The position numbers and the translations under genes were made by a program. A stretch of DNA of 64,000 bases from Paenibacillus tritici (GTDB lineage: Bacteria; Bacillota; Bacilli; Paenibacillales; Paenibacillaceae): NCBI RefSeq assembly GCF_013204885.1, contig NZ_JABMKX010000024.1:1-64000 (forward strand), given 5' to 3'. Positions within the stretch are counted from its first letter, which is position 1. The number at the start of each line of letters is the position of its first letter. Under the pieces are notes generated by a model, which saw only the letters and a list, made by a program, of their open reading frames with translations, had not been told where the DNA came from and did no database searches. This document shows positions 42,915 to 51,992 of the stretch, piece by piece.

Positions 42915-43640
42915 TCATAATAACTTCATTATACCCATTGCTATTAATAATATCGCCGGCAGAACAGCCGCATGCTTCATCCAGTAGCTGCCGGACAATC
43001 TCAGTCCGGTCTTCATCCCCAGCAGCAGAAAGGTTCCGCTGAACAAGGCGATCATCAGCGAGGTTGATAATGCACCGAACCCAAGCAGCGCAGCACCGAG
43101 ACCGGCGCCGAAGGCATCCAGCGACAACGCTATGCCGAGGATCATGGCTTCCATGGAGGAGATACTCCCGGAAGCATCCATGTCGGCCGAAGACGGTGTG
43201 CGGAGGATCTGGATGACCACCCCCAGGTGCCGCAGCTCCAGAGAGAACACGGCCGGCTTTGGCAGCTCTGAATCTGCAAGAGCCGCAGCGGCAGCAGTCT
43301 CCTGCATGGCTTCCCGGCCGGAAGTTCCCTCTGCCGCCCCGGGCGCTGATTCTTCCTGCTCTTGTTCCTTCTGCGTCAGCATCTGGAACAAGGACCAGCA
43401 GCCCATTAAGACCAGAATAACCGCTCCGATACTGGAAGCGGCATTCGGCGAGACCACCTTGGCCAGCAGTACGCCGACCTGCATCGAACCATAGATGACC
43501 ACTCCCGAACAGAGCGAGATAATCATAATGGAGAGCAAAGGGATTTTCATTTTACGCAGTCCATATGTAATACCAACACCAAATCCGTCTAAACTTAGAG
43601 CAAACGCAAGCAGCAGCAGTGACAACAATGGGCTAAGCAC
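42915..43640 (-). CDS. ytaF: Sporulation membrane protein YtaF (MntP-like fold)
   Basis: Membrane protein of 241 residues with about six helices in two halves that repeat the motif ALSLDGFGVGITYGLR and ALSLDAFGAGLGAALLG, as in YtaF and the MntP manganese exporters. A cytoplasmic loop rich in Glu and Ala (about 100-160) separates them. I place the start at a GTG (43640) because GGGAGGG lies 7 nt upstream and the protein then begins at the first helix; the longer frame to 43721 has no binding site. Role in sporulation comes from the family; transported ion unknown. Confidence 0.88.
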   Translation of the reverse strand: MLSPLLSLLLLAFALSLDGFGVGITYGLRKMKIPLLSIMIISLCSGVVIYGSMQVGVLLAKVVSPNAASSIGAVILVLMGCWSLFQMLTQKEQEQEESAPGAAEGTSGREAMQETAAAAALADSELPKPAVFSLELRHLGVVIQILRTPSSADMDASGSISSMEAMILGIALSLDAFGAGLGAALLGFGALSTSLMIALFSGTFLLLGMKTGLRLSGSYWMKHAAVLPAILLIAMGIMKLL

Positions 43641-43816
43641 CCGCAATCCCTCCCGTGAAGAACCGGAGCCTGACGGATCATATGATCCGCGCTCCGCTTC
43701 GCCATAATCAGCAATCTTCACACATTATATGGGCGGGACGGGCAGTGAGTGCCTGCCATTTGATGTAACATGGATAACTTAAGGTGTAACTTACTCAGAA
43801 TGGAGCTTCGCAGGCT

Positions 43817-44668
43817 TCACCGCGGCTGTTGAATCAGCACGGGTAGAGGCTGGCAGCTTGGACAATAATGCGTCCCCCGGCCGCCGACAACACTCTTCTC
43901 AATCAGCGTGCCGCAGGTCGCACAAGGCTGATCCTTACGTCCGTATATGCGGTGCTGATCCTGATAGTTCCCGCTCTCTCCCTGGCCGTTGACATACGAC
44001 TTCACCGAGGAGCCTCCCGCATTCACTGCTTCTGTCAGTGTTGCGACAATGGCATGATGCAGCCTGGCGAGCTGTTCTTCCGAGAGTGACTTCGCAGCTT
44101 CCTCAGGGTGAATTCCTGCACGGTGCAGGGACTCATCTACATAAATATTGCCGATCCCGACGATATATTCCTGATTCAGCAGCAGCGGCTTGATCTTGGT
44201 GCTGCGCTTCGAGACTATCTCCTTGAACCGGTCCAGTGTGAAGCCCGCGTCTAGCGGCTCCTGTCCCAGCTTGTTCAGCGGCTTCAGCAGCAGATCCTCG
44301 CCCGGCTGGAACAGATGCATCGTTCCGAACTGGCGGACATCGGTATAACGCAGCTCCGTACCATCCGTGAAATGGAAAATAACATGCGTATGCTTGTCCA
44401 GCACCTCGTCCTTACGGTACATCCCGTAACGGCCTTCCATCCGCAGATGGGAGACCATCACAAGACCATCGAACACGAACCGCAGGAACTTGCCTCTGCG
44501 CTCAACCGTTACTACTGTATGGCCTGCCAGCATATGGGCAAAGGCCTGAATATCATCCGGGCGCTGAATAATCCGCGGCAGCCGGACCGTGACATGCTCT
44601 ATCTGCTTGCCTGTAATTAAATCATTAAGTGTTCTTCTGACTGTTTCGACTTCCGGCAGTTCCGGCAT
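43817..44668 (-). CDS. mutM: Formamidopyrimidine-DNA glycosylase
   Basis: Base-excision repair enzyme of 283 residues that removes 8-oxoguanine and formamidopyrimidines and cuts the strand. The catalytic N-terminus is MPELPEVETV (Pro after Met and the following Glu). Other marks are the lysine in RRGKFLRF, the helix-two-turn-helix IVGIGNIYVDESLHRAGIHP and a C-terminal zinc finger (CATCG and CPSC). GGGAGGTG precedes the ATG. It lies 51 nt after polA. Confidence 0.95.
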   Translation of the reverse strand: MPELPEVETVRRTLNDLITGKQIEHVTVRLPRIIQRPDDIQAFAHMLAGHTVVTVERRGKFLRFVFDGLVMVSHLRMEGRYGMYRKDEVLDKHTHVIFHFTDGTELRYTDVRQFGTMHLFQPGEDLLLKPLNKLGQEPLDAGFTLDRFKEIVSKRSTKIKPLLLNQEYIVGIGNIYVDESLHRAGIHPEEAAKSLSEEQLARLHHAIVATLTEAVNAGGSSVKSYVNGQGESGNYQDQHRIYGRKDQPCATCGTLIEKSVVGGRGTHYCPSCQPLPVLIQQPR

Positions 44669-44719
44669 AATGGCTCACCTCCCTTCCATTATACCGGATA
44701 TACAGCGGATGCGGGGACC

Positions 44720-47392
44720 CTATTTCGCTTCGTACCAGTTGCTGCCAAAACTTACCTCCGCCTTCAGCGGAACGGATAGCTCCAGCGCACCCGCCATTAC
44801 CTCCGGCAGGAGCAGCTTCATCTGCTCCAGTTCATCCTCCGGCACCTCGAACACCAGCTCATCGTGCACCTGCAGCAGCATCCGGCTCTTAAGACCGCGC
44901 TCATGCAGCGCCTTGTCCATGTGAACCATGGCCAGCTTAATGATATCGGCAGCCGTTCCCTGAATCGGCGTATTCATCGCCGTACGTTCAGCGAATGAAC
45001 GCAGATTGAAGTTCTTCGCATTGATCTCCGGCAGATAACGGCGGCGCTCCAGCAGTGTAGTGACATACCCCTGCTTGCGGGCCTCCACGACAATATCATC
45101 CATATAACGGCGGACGCCCTTGAACACTTCGAAATATTGTTCGATGAACCGGGACGCTTCCTTGCGCGGAATATTCAGGTTCTGTGACAGGCCGTAATCG
45201 CTGATGCCATACACAATGCCGAAGTTAACCGCCTTGGCGGAGCGGCGCATATTGCTGTCGACACTGTCCGCTGTGACTCCGAAGACATCCATGGCTGTCT
45301 TGGTATGAATGTCCATATCCTCTACAAAAGCATCCTTCATCCGCTCATCACCCGAGATATGCGCCAGCACACGCAGCTCGATCTGCGAGTAATCCGCTGC
45401 CAGAATCGACCAGCCCGGTTCGGAAGGCACGAACACCTTGCGAATCTTGCGGCCCTCTTCCAGCCGGATCGGAATATTCTGCAGGTTCGGGAACTGGCTG
45501 CTCAGGCGGCCCGTTGCGGCAATGGTCTGCCGGTAGAAGGTATGCACCTTGCCGGTCTCCGGCGAGATTTCCTTCAGCAGGCCTTCCACATAGGTAGATT
45601 GCAGCTTGGCAATGGAACGGTATTGCAGAATCAGACGCACGGCGTCATGATAAGGCGCAAGCTTCTCCAGCACCTCAGCATCGGTTGAATACCCGGTTTT
45701 TGTCTTCTTCACCACAGGCAGGCCAAGCTTCACGAACAGGATTTCGCCCAGCTGCTTCGGTGAATTGAGATTGAACTCCGTACCGCAGATGGAATAGATC
45801 TCGGCCACCAGCCTGGCGATCTGAGCTTCGAATTCTTTGCCCAGCTCCAGGAGATCGTCTCTGTTGACGGCAATTCCCTGCTTCTCCATATCGGCAAGAA
45901 TCCGAGAGAGCGGCATCTCCAGATCCTGGAACAGTCCGGTCATTCCCGTCTTGTCCAGCTCCTCCTGCTGCTTCTGCACGATCCCAAGCACGGTTGCACT
46001 CTTGCGGGCGACATGGTTCCCAAGAATCTCAAGCTCCGGTATTCTATATTTAGCCCCTTTGCCAAACACATCTTCATCCGGCGACAGGCGGGGCAGGCCG
46101 TATTTGCTGGTGAGATCATTCAGGTTCTGGCTCGCTTCCGTCGGGTCCAGCAGATAGGCAGCAAGCTGAACATCATTCGCCGCTCCGGCAAAAGCAATCC
46201 CGTGCCAATGCAGCGCCAGATCGGCACGGTGCAGGTCATACCCGCTCTTCGGCGCCTGTTCGTCGCCGAGCCAATCCCGCAGCGGCTTCGCTGCGGGACT
46301 CTTCAGCAGATCAAACGGCACGAAATAATGCTGCTCCGGCGAAGACAGCCCGAGGCCAATGACCTCCGCACGGTGCGGATTCTCACCATTCGACTCCACA
46401 TGCAGCGCAGAGATGTCCGGCAAGGCGGCAAGCAGGCCAGCCAGCCCGGCTTCGTCCACAATCGTGATGGTAAGCGTTGCCGCTTCCACCTCTGCGGGAT
46501 CTGAACCGCTGCTGCCTGCTGCATGGGAATAAGCGCTCAGGGACAGACGTTCGAGCAGGGATTTGAATTCCAGCTTGGCAAGGGCCGGACCGGCCGTATC
46601 CGTATGGATTCCGCTGAAGACCATATCCTCCCAGGCATGTTCAAGTGGAACCTCCCTATAGATCGTCGCCAGTTTCTTGCTCATGATGGCGCTGTCTGCG
46701 TGCTCCTCCAGCTTCTCCTTCATTTTCCCCTTCAACTCACCGGTTCCAGCCAGTACCCCTTCCACCGATCCGAATTGCTGGAGCAGCTTAAGCGCCGTCT
46801 TTTCCCCTACTCCCGGAACTCCGGGAATATTGTCGCTGGCATCGCCCATCAGCCCCTTCAGATCAATAATCTGCTCCGGGGTGAGATCATATTTGTCCCG
46901 GATTTGCTGCGGACCGTACAGCTCCACTTCTGTAACGCCCTTGCGCACCAGGGCCACCGTGGTATGCTCGGAAGCCAGCTGCAGCATGTCCTTGTCCCCG
47001 GACACAATCATGACCTGACGCCCGGCGGCATCGGCCTCCCGGGAGATCGTGCCGATAATGTCATCGGCCTCATAGCCGCCGATCTCAAACTGCGGAACCC
47101 CCAGGCCCTTCAATAATTCCTTCAGCAGCGGGAACTGCTCGGACAGCTCTGGCGGTGTCTTCTGGCGTCCGCCTTTATAATCTTCATAGCCTTCATGCCG
47201 GAAGGTAATCTTCCCGGCGTCGAAGGCAACAATCATATGACTCGGTTTGTATTCGTCGATTAAACGCAGGAGCATGGTCGTAAATCCGTATACCGCATTC
47301 GTCTGCTGGCCCGCCGTATTCGTCAGCGGGGGCATCGCAAAAAACGCCCGGTAAATGATATTATTTCCATCAATCAGTATCAGCTTGTCCAC
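44720..47392 (-). CDS. polA: DNA polymerase I
   Basis: Protein of 890 residues. The 5'-3' exonuclease domain (about 1-290) starts KLILIDGNNIIYRAF and keeps YEADDIIGT and GDKDMLQL. The middle domain keeps the 3'-5' exonuclease fold but not its acidic catalytic residues (LHVESNGENPH instead of FDTET), as in other Bacillus-type enzymes, so proofreading is absent. The polymerase domain has motif A LAADYSQIELRVLAH, motif B RRSAKAVNFGIVYG and motif C QVHDELVFE. Start is a GTG at 47392 with GAGGTG upstream. Confidence 0.96.
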   Translation of the reverse strand: MDKLILIDGNNIIYRAFFAMPPLTNTAGQQTNAVYGFTTMLLRLIDEYKPSHMIVAFDAGKITFRHEGYEDYKGGRQKTPPELSEQFPLLKELLKGLGVPQFEIGGYEADDIIGTISREADAAGRQVMIVSGDKDMLQLASEHTTVALVRKGVTEVELYGPQQIRDKYDLTPEQIIDLKGLMGDASDNIPGVPGVGEKTALKLLQQFGSVEGVLAGTGELKGKMKEKLEEHADSAIMSKKLATIYREVPLEHAWEDMVFSGIHTDTAGPALAKLEFKSLLERLSLSAYSHAAGSSGSDPAEVEAATLTITIVDEAGLAGLLAALPDISALHVESNGENPHRAEVIGLGLSSPEQHYFVPFDLLKSPAAKPLRDWLGDEQAPKSGYDLHRADLALHWHGIAFAGAANDVQLAAYLLDPTEASQNLNDLTSKYGLPRLSPDEDVFGKGAKYRIPELEILGNHVARKSATVLGIVQKQQEELDKTGMTGLFQDLEMPLSRILADMEKQGIAVNRDDLLELGKEFEAQIARLVAEIYSICGTEFNLNSPKQLGEILFVKLGLPVVKKTKTGYSTDAEVLEKLAPYHDAVRLILQYRSIAKLQSTYVEGLLKEISPETGKVHTFYRQTIAATGRLSSQFPNLQNIPIRLEEGRKIRKVFVPSEPGWSILAADYSQIELRVLAHISGDERMKDAFVEDMDIHTKTAMDVFGVTADSVDSNMRRSAKAVNFGIVYGISDYGLSQNLNIPRKEASRFIEQYFEVFKGVRRYMDDIVVEARKQGYVTTLLERRRYLPEINAKNFNLRSFAERTAMNTPIQGTAADIIKLAMVHMDKALHERGLKSRMLLQVHDELVFEVPEDELEQMKLLLPEVMAGALELSVPLKAEVSFGSNWYEAK

Positions 47393-47469
47393 ACTAGCAC
47401 CTCGCCTTTGTCTTTCTTACTTCTTATATAGTACCATATGCCCTGCACCAAGTTGAAATCGTGTAGCGC

Positions 47470-47502
47470 AAAAAAAACAAGCCCCCGGGGAAAAAAGGCT
47501 TG
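47470..47502 (-). terminator. Terminator between phoU and polA
   Basis: On the minus strand CAAGCC / GGCTTG with a 13-nt loop is followed by eight T. It ends the pstB-phoU transcript, so polA should have its own promoter in 47393-47465 (TATATA is present; no clear -35). Confidence 0.8.
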
Positions 47503-47520
47503 CTGTCGTAAGCTGTGCTT

Positions 47521-48180
47521 TTATTGATTCAGATCCGGGCGTTTGCCTGTAACAAGATAGACAACGCTCTCGCCAATATTGGTCGCGTGGTCGGCGATCC
47601 GCTCGATATAACGGCCCACCAGGGTCAGCAGCATGGCCTGATTCAGGGACTCCGGCTTCTCAACCATATAGGCATACAGTTCATTGATCATCGCACTGTA
47701 CAACCCGTCTACCTGATCGTCATCCTGCGCCATTTTGTAGGCCAGATCCGTATTCTCGTCCAGATAAGACTGAATGGCTTCCGTGGTCATTACAGTTACA
47801 AGCTCAGCCATCCGCGGAATATCCACCAGCGGCTTGATCAGCTGCTGCCCTTGGATGCGCATTGTCACCTTCGCCACATCCAGTGCCAGATCCCCCATAC
47901 GCTCAAGGTCACTGGAGATTTTGAAGGCCACAATAATGCGGCGCAGATCCTTCGCTACCGGCTGCTGGGTAATGATCAGGCGTGAGCCGATCTCCATAAT
48001 CCGGTCTTCCATGGCATTCAGCCGCAGATCGGCTTTGACAATCTCCTGGGCCCTTACGGTATCCAGAGTCTGCAGTGCCAATACCGCACCATCCAGGGCA
48101 TCCGTTACATGCTCGCCCATCTGGTGCAGCAGCGTGCGCAGCTCTTCCAGATCTTTATCGAATTCTTTTCTGCGAATCAT
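47521..48180 (-). CDS. phoU: Phosphate transport regulator PhoU
   Basis: Protein of 219 residues with two helical PhoU repeats (EFDKDLEELRTLLHQMGEHV; ITQQPVAKDLRRIIVAFK and LERMGDLALDVAK; second repeat ending IERIADHATNIGESV). It links the Pst transporter to PhoR and limits phosphate uptake. The ATG at 48180 gives the normal length. GGAGGAGG stands upstream at a long spacing (13 nt). It follows pstB by 59 nt. Confidence 0.92.
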   Translation of the reverse strand: MIRRKEFDKDLEELRTLLHQMGEHVTDALDGAVLALQTLDTVRAQEIVKADLRLNAMEDRIMEIGSRLIITQQPVAKDLRRIIVAFKISSDLERMGDLALDVAKVTMRIQGQQLIKPLVDIPRMAELVTVMTTEAIQSYLDENTDLAYKMAQDDDQVDGLYSAMINELYAYMVEKPESLNQAMLLTLVGRYIERIADHATNIGESVVYLVTGKRPDLNQ

Positions 48181-48239
48181 ATGGGTAAACGATCCTCCTC
48201 CAAAACATATGGTCATCCAAGCATGAACCTAAGCCTCAC

Positions 48240-48995
48240 TTAGCCGAAACGGCCGGAGATATAATCTTCTGTGCGGGAGTCCTTCGGGTTCGAGAACAGC
48301 AGTTCTGTATCCGCAGCCTCCACAATTACGCCGTTCAGGAAAAATACGGTGCGGCCCGATACGCGTGCAGCCTGATGCATATTATGCGTGACCATCACAA
48401 TCGTATACTTATCCCGCAGCTCCTGCACCAGCTCCTCAATCTTCAGTGTGGACACGGGGTCAAGTGCGGAAGTCGCCTCATCCATCAGCAGAATATCCGG
48501 CTGTACTGCAAGGGCTCTGGCAATACAGAGACGCTGCTGCTGGCCGCCGGACAGGCTGAGTGCAGACTTCTTGAGGAAATCCTTCACTTCCTCCCAGAGC
48601 GCGGATTGGCGCAGGCTTTGCTCCACAATGACATCCAGCTCGGCTTTGCCCTTCACCCCATGGAGGCGCGGACCATAAGCCACATTGTCATAGATCGACT
48701 TGGGAAAAGGATTGGGCTGCTGGAACACCATCCCTACCTGCTTGCGCAGACTTTCCACTTCAACCTCGTCGCTGTAAATATTTTTGCCGCCGATGTTCAC
48801 TTTGCCTTCAATGCGTGTTCCGGGAATCATGTCGTTCATACGGTTAAGGGTACGCAGCAGGGTGGATTTCCCGCAGCCGGAAGGGCCGATAAAAGCAGTT
48901 ACCTGCTTCTCTGGGATTTGCAAATCCACATTCTTCAGTGCGTGAAACGACTCATAGTAGAGATCAAGCTTCTCTATGTCAATGATGGATTTCAT
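48240..48995 (-). CDS. pstB: Phosphate ABC transporter ATP-binding protein PstB
   Basis: ATPase of 251 residues. Walker A GPSGCGKST, the PstB-specific segment MVFQQPNPFPKSIYDNVAYG, signature LSGGQQQRL, Walker B ILLMDEATSALD and H-loop VTHN. The ATG at 48995 is chosen for normal length and AAGGAGA upstream; a longer frame begins at 49079. No pstS, pstC or pstA is next to it, so its permease must be encoded elsewhere or be a second set. A four-repeat Pho box precedes it. Confidence 0.93.
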   Translation of the reverse strand: MKSIIDIEKLDLYYESFHALKNVDLQIPEKQVTAFIGPSGCGKSTLLRTLNRMNDMIPGTRIEGKVNIGGKNIYSDEVEVESLRKQVGMVFQQPNPFPKSIYDNVAYGPRLHGVKGKAELDVIVEQSLRQSALWEEVKDFLKKSALSLSGGQQQRLCIARALAVQPDILLMDEATSALDPVSTLKIEELVQELRDKYTIVMVTHNMHQAARVSGRTVFFLNGVIVEAADTELLFSNPKDSRTEDYISGRFG

Positions 48996-49048
48996 TGGTT
49001 TCTGTTGTCTCCTTCTCATCATCTTCGTTCCCCATGATAAGCCTTCAG

Positions 49049-49087
49049 TGTAAATAGAGCTCCAGAGAATTGTTAACACAATGTAAA
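49049..49087 (-). promoter_or_regulatory. PhoP box before pstB
   Basis: On the plus strand tgtaaa (49049), ctccag (49060, degenerate), tgttaa (49071) and tgtaaa (49082) recur with an exact 11-bp period; on the minus strand they read TTTACA/TTAACA. Four hexamers with 5-nt gaps are the PhoP dimer-pair site of Bacillus. It lies about 55 nt before the pstB start. Confidence 0.75.
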
Positions 49088-49141
49088 ATCAAAGCGTGAC
49101 CAGAAGGATCAATTATCTTGTGATGCTTATATATTATCTTT

Positions 49142-49870
49142 TTAAGTGACCGGTGTTCTCTTCTTGTTCACAACCAGCTTATATCCTACGCCGCGAATGG
49201 AATCAATATGCACGGATTCAGGATCAAGCTCAAGCTTCTTACGCAGCGAGCTGACATGCACATCTACGGTACGCTGCCCCCCGATATAGTCAAAGCCCCA
49301 GACTGCATTCATCAGATCATCCCGCGTCAGGACTACGCCCGGCTTCCGGGCCAGATACAGCAGCACTTCAAATTCCTTGGGACGTAGATTGATGCTCTGT
49401 CCGCCCAGGGAGACCTCATAACGCTCGGGGTAGATCTCGAGTTGTCCGAGAATAATCGTCGATGAAGACACGGCCGTCTCCGGCGGGGCTTCCTCGGCAA
49501 TGCCGGAGATCCGCCGCAGCACGGCGCTGACACGGGCCAGCAGCTCCGATACGCCAAATGGCTTGGTAATATAGTCATCGGCCCCGGATTTCAGTCCCCG
49601 CACGACATCCTCTTCGGCATTCTTGGCCGTCAGTACAATGACCGGTGTCCGTATGCCTTGTCCGCGCAATTTATCCAGAATGTCAATGCCGTTCATGCCG
49701 GGCAGCATAAGATCCAGTACGATCAGGTCAAAAGGTTCTCTAGTCGCACGGTCGTATCCTGCCGTTCCATGATCCTCCACCGTCACTTCATAGCCTTCCT
49801 GTGTCAGGTTATACGACAGCAGCCGGGCCAGTGTCGGTTCGTCTTCAATGACAAGCAATCGTTGTGCCAT
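49142..49870 (-). CDS. phoP: Phosphate response regulator PhoP
   Basis: OmpR-family regulator of 242 residues. Receiver domain: VIEDEPTLARLL, phosphoacceptor LDLMLPGMNG and KPFGVSEL. C-terminal winged helix with GGQRTVDVHVSSLRKKLE and SIRGVGYKLV. The high similarity to Bacillus PhoP and the neighbours pstB, phoU and phoR fix the role: control of the phosphate-starvation regulon. It has its own two-repeat Pho box. Confidence 0.9.
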   Translation of the reverse strand: MAQRLLVIEDEPTLARLLSYNLTQEGYEVTVEDHGTAGYDRATREPFDLIVLDLMLPGMNGIDILDKLRGQGIRTPVIVLTAKNAEEDVVRGLKSGADDYITKPFGVSELLARVSAVLRRISGIAEEAPPETAVSSSTIILGQLEIYPERYEVSLGGQSINLRPKEFEVLLYLARKPGVVLTRDDLMNAVWGFDYIGGQRTVDVHVSSLRKKLELDPESVHIDSIRGVGYKLVVNKKRTPVT

Positions 49871-49938
49871 AGGTTCCCCCGTCTTTTCATAGGTTATTAA
49901 TTTACAAAACTACACATATGCACATCATAGCACCACAA

Positions 49939-49955
49939 TGTTAACTTAGTGTAAA
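49939..49955 (-). promoter_or_regulatory. PhoP half box before phoP
   Basis: On the plus strand tgttaa (49939) and tgtaaa (49950) stand 11 bp apart; minus strand TTTACA-CTAAG-TTAACA. No further clear repeats. About 70 nt upstream of the phoP start, suggesting autoregulation. Confidence 0.6.
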
Positions 49956-49989
49956 AATACGAATTAAATTAAGCTGATCCCTATCATCC

Positions 49990-51783
49990 CTATTGATGAT
50001 CTTCCTGCAATAGCGGCAGTTCCAGGATAAACGAGCTGCCGATGCCAAGATCGCTCTCTACATTAATGGAGCCGCGGTGCAGCTCTACCAGATGCTTGAC
50101 AATGGATAACCCGAGACCGGTTCCGCCGGAGCTTCTGGAGCGGGCTTTGTCCACCCGGTAAAAGCGTTCAAAGATCCGCGGCAGATCCTTGCGCGGAATT
50201 CCCATCCCCGTATCACTGACGGTAAAGCGTACGCTCTCTGTTCCATCCGCCTTCTGAATGTTCATGGCGGTGACTCTTACATTCCCGCCGTCCTGGGTAT
50301 AGTTGATTGCATTGGAGAGCAGATTCATGAAGATCTGGCGCAGCTTGTCCTCATCTCCCTCAATGAACAGCTCGGCTGGCACATCAGAGCTGAGTGTAAT
50401 TTTCTTCTTCTCCGCTACCTTACTAAGTGTCTCCAGGACAGAATCGAAGAATTCGATGAGATGGACCGGAGAGCATTCCAGTTGAACGCGTTTGGATTCG
50501 ATTTTGGACAGCTCCAGGATGTCGCCGATCAGGCGGTTCAGCCGTTCATTCTCGTCGTATATGATCTGCAGGAACGACCGCGCTGTCTTCTCATCCGTAA
50601 CCCCCCCGCCCAGCAGGGTCTCGGCGAAGCCTTTTACGGCAGCGACAGGGGTCTTCAGCTCGTGGGAGACATTGGCGACGAATTCGCTGCGCATTTTCTC
50701 CAGACGGCGGATCTCCGTAACCTCCTGCAACAGGAACAGCATTCCCCGGGAGCAGCCGTCCTGTATCATCGGCACCCCGTCCACACGTACAATCCGCTCC
50801 ACCGGGTTATAGATGCTGCGCTCCTCATGAATGGGCTCGCCTGCGGATACCCCGTCATCAATCAGCCGGGTAAGCTCATAATGATGCTTGATCTCCTTAT
50901 AAGAATGCCCGGTCATCTCGCTGTGCTTCACATCGAGCAAGCGTTCGGCCGCCCGGTTAAGCAAGGCGATCTCCCCTTCTGCGTTGATCATCACAATTCC
51001 GCCGGTCATGTTATCAAGTACGCTCTGCAAAAGGTCCTCATTATCGCGGATCGTCTTGAGCTGGGCTTGCAGGCTGTCGGCCATCGCGTTGATTGCCGTT
51101 GCCAGCTGGCCGATCTCATCCTTGCGCTTCATAGGCACGCGGGCGTCATAGTCCAAATCGGTAATCCGCCGGGCCACTCTGGTGATCTGCTCCAGCGGTG
51201 AAGTCATACTGGAGGCTACCTTGTAGCTCACCAGGGTGGCCGCGATAAAGAGCAGCACAAGTCCCCCTGCCATGATCATCCACGCCCGGTTCAACCCTTC
51301 CGATACCGTATCCAGACCCATGGACAGCCGAATATATCCGTCGAACCCCTGATCAGACACGACCGCACCGGCAACATACAGCATCTCGCGGTCCAGCGTA
51401 TCGCTGTAGCGGATCGCATGGCCTATCCCTTCCTTCGCGGCAAGCAGCTCCTCTTCACGGGTGGAATGATTGTCCATATCCAGCGGATTTTTCTCCGAGT
51501 CGCCAATCACCCGGCCCTGCTTGGTAATGAAGGTGATCCGTGATCCGGTCAATGAAGAGATCTTCTCTGCCTGTTCGGTATAGTAATTCAAGGCGTCCGG
51601 ACTGTTGGTGTTGAGGAATGAAAAGGTGCCGGAGAGCAGCTTTATTTCCCGGGACATGTTCTCTTCCAGTACGGAAATATGTGAATCCTTGAACAACTGA
51701 GCCATGGTTATTCCGGCCCCGGTCATTGATATCCCTATCAAAGCCATAAGTATGATGGTAAGTCGAATGCGGAATGGTTTCAT
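49990..51783 (-). CDS. phoR: Phosphate sensor histidine kinase PhoR
   Basis: Kinase of 597 residues. Membrane helices at about 8-28 and 165-187 enclose an extracytoplasmic PAS-like domain; then HAMP (MTSPLEQITRVARRITDLDY), a cytoplasmic PAS domain (LLQSVLDNMTGGIVMINAEG), the HisKA box NVSHELKTPVAAVKGF and an ATPase domain with LLSNAINYT, DTGMGIP, FERFYRVD and GTGLGLSI. In Bacillus phoP comes before phoR; here phoR comes first in the direction of transcription, with a 119-nt gap to phoP. Confidence 0.9.
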   Translation of the reverse strand: MKPFRIRLTIILMALIGISMTGAGITMAQLFKDSHISVLEENMSREIKLLSGTFSFLNTNSPDALNYYTEQAEKISSLTGSRITFITKQGRVIGDSEKNPLDMDNHSTREEELLAAKEGIGHAIRYSDTLDREMLYVAGAVVSDQGFDGYIRLSMGLDTVSEGLNRAWMIMAGGLVLLFIAATLVSYKVASSMTSPLEQITRVARRITDLDYDARVPMKRKDEIGQLATAINAMADSLQAQLKTIRDNEDLLQSVLDNMTGGIVMINAEGEIALLNRAAERLLDVKHSEMTGHSYKEIKHHYELTRLIDDGVSAGEPIHEERSIYNPVERIVRVDGVPMIQDGCSRGMLFLLQEVTEIRRLEKMRSEFVANVSHELKTPVAAVKGFAETLLGGGVTDEKTARSFLQIIYDENERLNRLIGDILELSKIESKRVQLECSPVHLIEFFDSVLETLSKVAEKKKITLSSDVPAELFIEGDEDKLRQIFMNLLSNAINYTQDGGNVRVTAMNIQKADGTESVRFTVSDTGMGIPRKDLPRIFERFYRVDKARSRSSGGTGLGLSIVKHLVELHRGSINVESDLGIGSSFILELPLLQEDHQ

Positions 51784-51866
51784 CAGCAGTAGTCCTCTTC
51801 CTTGTCATTATGTCCTTGAGAACACTCTACCTTCATTCTCGTCAAAATACCAGTTCCGGCGGTGAT

Positions 51867-51905
51867 TATCAACGGAGTGTAAAATGGGGTGCATGAGCTT
51901 GTTAA
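51867..51905 (-). promoter_or_regulatory. PhoP box before phoR
   Basis: Plus-strand hexamers tatcaa (51867), tgtaaa (51878), gtgcat (51889, degenerate) and tgttaa (51900) follow an exact 11-bp period. The layout matches the pstB box, including one poor repeat. About 85 nt before the phoR start. Confidence 0.65.
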
Positions 51906-51952
51906 GCTAGGTGGGATACAGAGCACGCAGGAGAAATCAAGAATTACGCACG

Positions 51953-51987
51953 AAAGCACGCGGCCCGATGAGGGTGACGCGTGCTTT
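51953..51987 (-). terminator. Hairpin after the GH43 gene
   Basis: AAAGCACGCG / CGCGTGCTTT form a 10-bp stem with a 15-nt loop 6 nt past the stop codon. The T stretch is short, but stem strength and position favour a terminator. Confidence 0.6.
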
Positions 51988-51992
51988 GTGTG

